DNA from: Desmodesmus armatus
Taxonomy: Eukaryota > Chlorophyta > Chlorophyceae > Sphaeropleales > Scenedesmaceae
DNA length: 64,000 nt
NCBI GenBank assembly: GCA_007449985.2
Contig: VIIQ02000062.1
Coordinates: 62,001 to 126,000, forward strand
Direction: 5' to 3'
Below, one piece after another: positions 59,840-64,000 of the stretch. Under the pieces are notes generated by a model, which was not told where the DNA came from, did no database searches, and was given only the letters and a program-made list of their open reading frames with translations. A program made the translations under genes and the position numbers. The number at the start of each line of letters is the position of its first letter. Position 1 is the first letter of the stretch.

Positions 59840-62290
59840 TCACAGGCTGCAGGTGATGATGCTGGTAAACCCTGTGAAGACATTGCGCCCCACATAGTAT
59901 GTTTCCAGACTCGTCGACAGCTGCACTCTGCTGAAGCCAGCCTGCTCCAGCAGCCACACCAGTCCTGCGACGCTGCTGCGCGGGCACTGCTGAACACACA
60001 GCTTGTGCAACGCAGAGTACCTGGTGCACAGTACAGCACACAGCAGCAAGCAAACAAATCGTCTGAACACGTTTGATACAGATGGCGTTGGTGTGCAGGA
60101 GGTTGCGCAAAGTCTGTTGACTAGGGACAGCCCCCAAAAGGTCGTGCACCTGTGCCTCAAACACTGCATACCCCAACCCCTGACAAGAGCGAGTGAGCGT
60201 GCATGCCGCTTGCTCATCTGATCAAGCATTCACTCAGTCTGCGCGCACCATGGGCCACACCGTTTGACACGTGTGTTGCGGGTGGGTTAGTGACAGTCCA
60301 ACCATCAAGCACTGCATGCTAGCCTTGCAGTCAGTCAACTGCAACAAAGGCTGGTCAGGGAGGCATGCCATCAGAGCTGATCATGCAGGCAGCAAGCGTG
60401 TCACTGTACAGCGGCAGAAGCTTCTGCTCACCGCTTCATGTCTTGCTTGAAGGCCGCATGCTCAACCTCCTGCACCTCCTGAGCCTCCCCTGGCGCATGT
60501 GTGGTCAGCACAAACTTGTTGCTGGTCTCCTTGATGGTGTACCGGTGGTACCTGCAGGCGCAACCGTTGGGCGAACTGTTGCCGGCGTGCTGACACACCG
60601 CTTGTCTGCGCCTGCCATGCATTGTCCAGAATTATATACATATGTCATACACTATGACTGCTGCTCAAACTCGAGCCACTGCGCACAGCATGAGGTTTGC
60701 TTCGCAGGAGAGTCAGTGACGCTCCATTCGGAAATGCACTCACATAGTGACGGACCCCCAGCCAGGCCCTGGCATCACTGCTGCCCCTGCATAGCTGTTG
60801 ACTGCTGCCGCTGCCGCCGCTGCTGCAGCAACCGCTGCCACGCCCGCAGCTTCAGGCGAAAGAGACCCGCTGCATGCTCTCCTGCCCTCTATACCGCTGC
60901 TGCTTACACCATGCTGCCGGGCTCCATCAGCTGACAGGCTGGGCAGGAGCTCTCCGCTGATTGTGCTGCGGCGGACGTGCTGACCCTGCTGCCTGCTGTC
61001 CCGTGGGCTCACGTCCGGGGACGGTGACCTGGCAGCTGCACCAGCCCCAGCAGCAGCCGCTGCAGCTGCTACTGCAATGGCCTGGTCAGCATTTGGGGGC
61101 ACCGCCCTGCATTGGATCTCTACTCTGACGTCACCGACAGGGTAGTAGGCAAACCTGAACTCCAGCTTATTGCCAGCTGCTGCATTTGCCAGGGCTGCGA
61201 TCAGGTCTGGCTGCTGCGCGGCTAGCGGCAGCTGCACGAGGTGCCGCAGGACAATGTCTGCATACTGCTGCAGCAGCGTATCCTCCATCCATGCTTGCTG
61301 CTGGCCTGCTAGGACGTGCTGCGCTTGCAGGACAGCTGCTGCTAGCGAGAGAGTGCTGCTGCTACTCGGCAGCTGCGCTATGAGACCCAACTGCACATCA
61401 GCTGAGGAGACAGCTGTCGGTTCCTGTGTGCTGGGATCTGGGGTGTCCGAGCTCCTGCTGTGCTGTGACCGCAGCGGCTGGTGGTCTGGCTGCTGCGGTA
61501 TGATGCCTGGTGAGAGCTGCTGTTGGAGCTGCTGCTGCAGTGCTGCCACCCTACCCCAGACGCCTTGGTGTGTGCTGCCGCTGCCAAGGCTGCACAAGGT
61601 GGCAAGACCTGTGATGCAGTTGCCGTGCAGTACAGACGACAATGCAGTTCAGTCGGCGATGTGTGGGGCAGACACTCAACCCCCAAAGGTGAAAAAGTTG
61701 CATGCGTGTTCATCATGCATGCATGTAGCAATGGCCCTCAAGCAAAAAAACACAGCAGCCCCTACACCTGACAACACCGGCCATTCCTGGCGCCCTTTCC
61801 TTTGCTATTTTGCTGGTGCCGTGCCTGCATTCAAGCGTGTGGCGCTGCGTTTCGCTGTGCAGAGTCTTACGCAAACATAGTCAGTAGCCCCACCTGGCAG
61901 TACGTAAAAGTCTGCTTCTGCCCTGAGCTGCTGTCGCTGCATCGCGTTGTCAGGCAGCAGCAGAAGGGGCTGCTGGTGCTGGCAGTGCTTGACAGTGCGC
62001 AGGTAAGCCAGCACAAAGCGAAACAGGTCGCCATCCCTGTCTATGAAGGGCGTCTGGCTGCCTGGCAGGAGGCTGGTGGGCTGCCAGTCACTGTCGTCAC
62101 CGAATAGGATGGCCAGGTAGGAGCCGGGCACAGCTGTCAACGTGCCACGCGTGGTGCTGTACAGTGCCCCGCCCACACACAGGGTCACCACTTGCTCTGC
62201 AGACCCATTGGACGCTTGATGGCATGCAATATGGCCAAGAGGTTGCAATCCCTGCCTGGGTTGCTTTGCGAGTTGTTGTTGTGCATCCAT
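59840..62290 (-). CDS. BTB/T1 (potassium-channel tetramerisation, KCTD-like) domain protein
   Basis: Four minus-strand exons: 61894-62290, 60744-61608, 60432-60551 and 59840-60020. They sum to 1,563 nt (520 residues) with all phases agreeing. The ATG at 62290 is chosen because the T1 domain starts about 30 residues later. Residues ~33-133 read VVTLCVGGALYSTTRGTL, then SYLAILFGDD, FIDRDGDLFRFVLAYLRT and AEADFYVLPG, the standard T1/BTB fold pattern. No channel segment follows, so this is a soluble KCTD-like protein. Such proteins oligomerise and often act as adaptors for Cullin-3 ubiquitin ligases. The middle is Gln/Ser/Ala-rich and contains a folded stretch (KLEFRFAYYPVGDVRVEIQ). The C-terminal ~100 residues (RYTIKETSNKFVLTTH to FTGFTSIITCSL) look structured but are not recognised. 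Confidence 0.88.
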
Positions 62291-62624
62291 GCTGGACAGC
62301 AGATGCGGGACAGCTATGCATGCATATGCTGGAGATGAGCAGGATGCACTTGATGCTGACACAGGTACTTAAATTGTAGAGAGGAATCGCACCTGGCGAA
62401 GTTGCACCACTCTGTGCACCTGTTGTCTGATGACAAAGCAAATCCCTGTGCCCTTGAGCCCTGGGTGTGTGTGCCCTCTGAGTGAGTCTCTGAGGCCAAG
62501 CATGCCTGCCAAAACGTGTGAGTGGGGCGTCTTAGATTTCCTGAGGGGACTCTGTGATCGGCTGCGAAACATACTGCAGATCGCTAGTGTCCGAGACCAC
62601 CTTGTGCTGTCCTCCTCATCAAGC
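62291..62624. promoter_or_regulatory. Bidirectional promoter region (BTB gene / V-ATPase B)
   Basis: 334 bp between the BTB ATG (62290, minus) and the V-ATPase B ATG (62625, plus). No clear TATA box. Confidence 0.5.
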
Positions 62625-63974
62625 ATGGCAGCGGGTAAACTTGCCGCGGAGCTGGCGTTTAAAGCAAACGTCGATGCCGTGTCTCGAGACTACGTCTGTG
62701 AGCCCCACCTTGGTAAGGGCGGGCACCAGAGGTGATCTGCTTTGCTGAGAAAGCCCTTGCTGTTGTTGCTGAGGCCATGCTGCTCGTGCTGCAGAGTATC
62801 GGACCATTTCAGGTGTCAGTGGGCCCCTGGTGGTGGCTGAGGGCGTTAAGGTGAGGCCAGCAAGGAGCACACATCAGATGCTGTGATGCTTGCGGGTGTG
62901 CTTGCTCTTGATACCGTTGCGGTAACCCCAGTCCTCGTTTCCTGCAGTGATTTCTTATTCCAGATGTTGCTTGATGCTGCACCTGCAGAAACCCATGTAT
63001 GCAGAGATTGTGGAAGTGCGGCTAGGAGATGGCACGATCAGGCGTGGACAGGTGCTGGAGGTGGATGGCAACAGGGCAGTCGTGCAGGTGTTTGAGGGCA
63101 CGTCAGGTGTGGACAACCGCAAGACAACACTGGAGTTCACAGGAGAGGTGAGATCATGCAGTTCTTGCCCAGTACAGATCAGCAATTCAGAACCACACAC
63201 CCAGCAAAAGCTATCCTGCAGTGTGAGGCCCAGCAGAGAGAGAGAAAAGATGACGGTGCAATGCCAGGCACTCAGCGTCAGTTGAGGAGGGACCGTGTGT
63301 GACCTCATTGTGGTCGCCACGTCCACAGCAACTACACAGCAGGAATCAGCTGGCACAGTCGCGTGCTCCCTGCATGGCTCGCGCAAGCGCAACGGGTGCT
63401 AGCTGCAACTCATTGAAGAACGCCTTGCTCCTGCCCTTGCTGCTGTGTCCGCCCCCGCCTGTTTGCCCCAGGTGTTGAAGACACCTGTGTCACGTGACAT
63501 GCTGGGGCGCATCTTCAACGGTTCAGGCAGGCCCATTGATGGCGGGTGAGCATGTGCATGACCCCCCCAGGCTGCATGCAGTAGGGACATTGAGCCCTGC
63601 AAAGCAGCACATGTTGCTCAAGCTGCGCGAGCAGCAGAAGGGCATCTCCACAATGTGCAGACCAGCACAGCAGGCAGCAGTGCTGGACAGCAGCACAGCA
63701 AAATGCAAGCACTGCGCCGATGGCGGCAGCAGGAGCGCGGCAGCAGGCTGGCAGCAGGATGCCATAAGCTGGTGGAACCATTGGGTATTTAATTGCTGCC
63801 TGTTGCCCTGCAGGCCCCCTGTGCTGGCTGAGGCCTTCCTGGACATCAACGGCTCCTCCATCAACCCCAGTGAGCGCACCTACCCTGAGGAGATGATCCA
63901 GACAGGCATCAGCACCATCGACGTGATGAACAGCATTGCGCGTGGGCAGAAGATCCCCCTGTTCTCAGCAGCAG
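62625..63974 (+). CDS. VHA-B: V-type proton ATPase subunit B, N-terminal part (runs off the window)
   Basis: Exons in the window: 62625-62712, 62795-62850, 62989-63147, 63472-63545 and 63814-63974. They give 179 residues plus one base, all phases agreeing, and the last donor (GTGCGA) continues beyond 64000. The ATG at 62625 starts [19 protein letters not shown]. Family signatures are very strong: [65 protein letters not shown] and [19 protein letters not shown]. Subunit B alternates with catalytic subunit A in the V1 ring on vacuole or contractile-vacuole membranes and contributes to the nucleotide sites. Roughly the last two thirds of the protein is missing because of the window edge, not because of truncation. 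Confidence 0.97.
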
Positions 63975-64000
63975 GTGCGATGAGCCTGGCTTTTCAAGTT

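Noticed and set aside
1..64000. tRNA or rRNA genes
   Set aside because: I looked for cloverleaf arms with TTCRANY-type boxes and conserved rRNA segments while reading and found none that hold up. A covariance-model scan would be needed to be sure.

Overview
This is a nuclear window from a eukaryote, most likely a chlorophyte green alga. Every gene is split by many short GT-AG introns, and coding sequence is GC-rich and heavy in CAG/GCN codons with poly-Ala and poly-Gln tracts. The genes include a chlorophyll b reductase-like enzyme, an octotricopeptide-like organelle protein and a Ser-Pro-rich wall glycoprotein. TGTAA-type polyadenylation motifs and interstitial TTTAGGG-like motifs also occur. 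I cannot name the species. Exon models were built by eye from splice signals and checked by codon-phase arithmetic. For seven of the nine genes the visible exons close in phase, four of them without correction (CCCH, ARL2, BTB, SDR) plus the wall glycoprotein and the partial V-ATPase gene; the OPR and LRR genes close only if single missing bases are allowed.

Layout. 26-3171: a satellite of about 570 bp, 5.5 copies, with C-tract cores. 3906-6232 (-): hypothetical RGG/Cys-motif protein, one junction unresolved. 6731-10890 (+): four-finger CCCH RNA-binding protein. 10891-16340: a G/T-skewed stretch with no credible gene. 17505-18634 (-): ARL2 GTPase, complete. 18836-23457 (+): SDR of the NYC1/NOL type whose introns are full of partial copies of its own exons. 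24693-26037 (+): small octotricopeptide-like protein with one frameshift. 28918-36382 (+): 998-residue secreted mosaic protein (Ser-Pro linker, Cys-rich, EGF-like, PAN-like, WSC-like and sushi-like segments, then an array of N-glycosylation sequons). 40458-55792 (-): 29-exon gene for a protein of about 2,242 residues with leucine-rich repeats, a DUF4476-like segment and an IQ motif; two introns carry TTAA-flanked inverted-repeat elements. 56923-58479 (-): unrecognised protein, 5' end unresolved. 59840-62290 (-): BTB/T1 (KCTD-like) protein, complete. 62625 to the window edge (+): V-ATPase subunit B, 3' part outside the window.

Organisation. Genes sit as divergent pairs with short shared 5' regions (498, 201 and 334 bp) and as convergent pairs with long gene-poor gaps. 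In those gaps the strand skew follows the direction of the flanking gene, which suggests very long 3' UTRs or non-coding transcripts. The genes do not form one pathway.

Two themes run across genes. First, introns hold exon shadows, local tandem copies that include a splice site plus part of the adjoining exon. Second, six single-base deletions disrupt otherwise intact reading frames, and each is repaired by adding one base, usually lengthening a short homopolymer. This looks more like long-read consensus error than gene decay.
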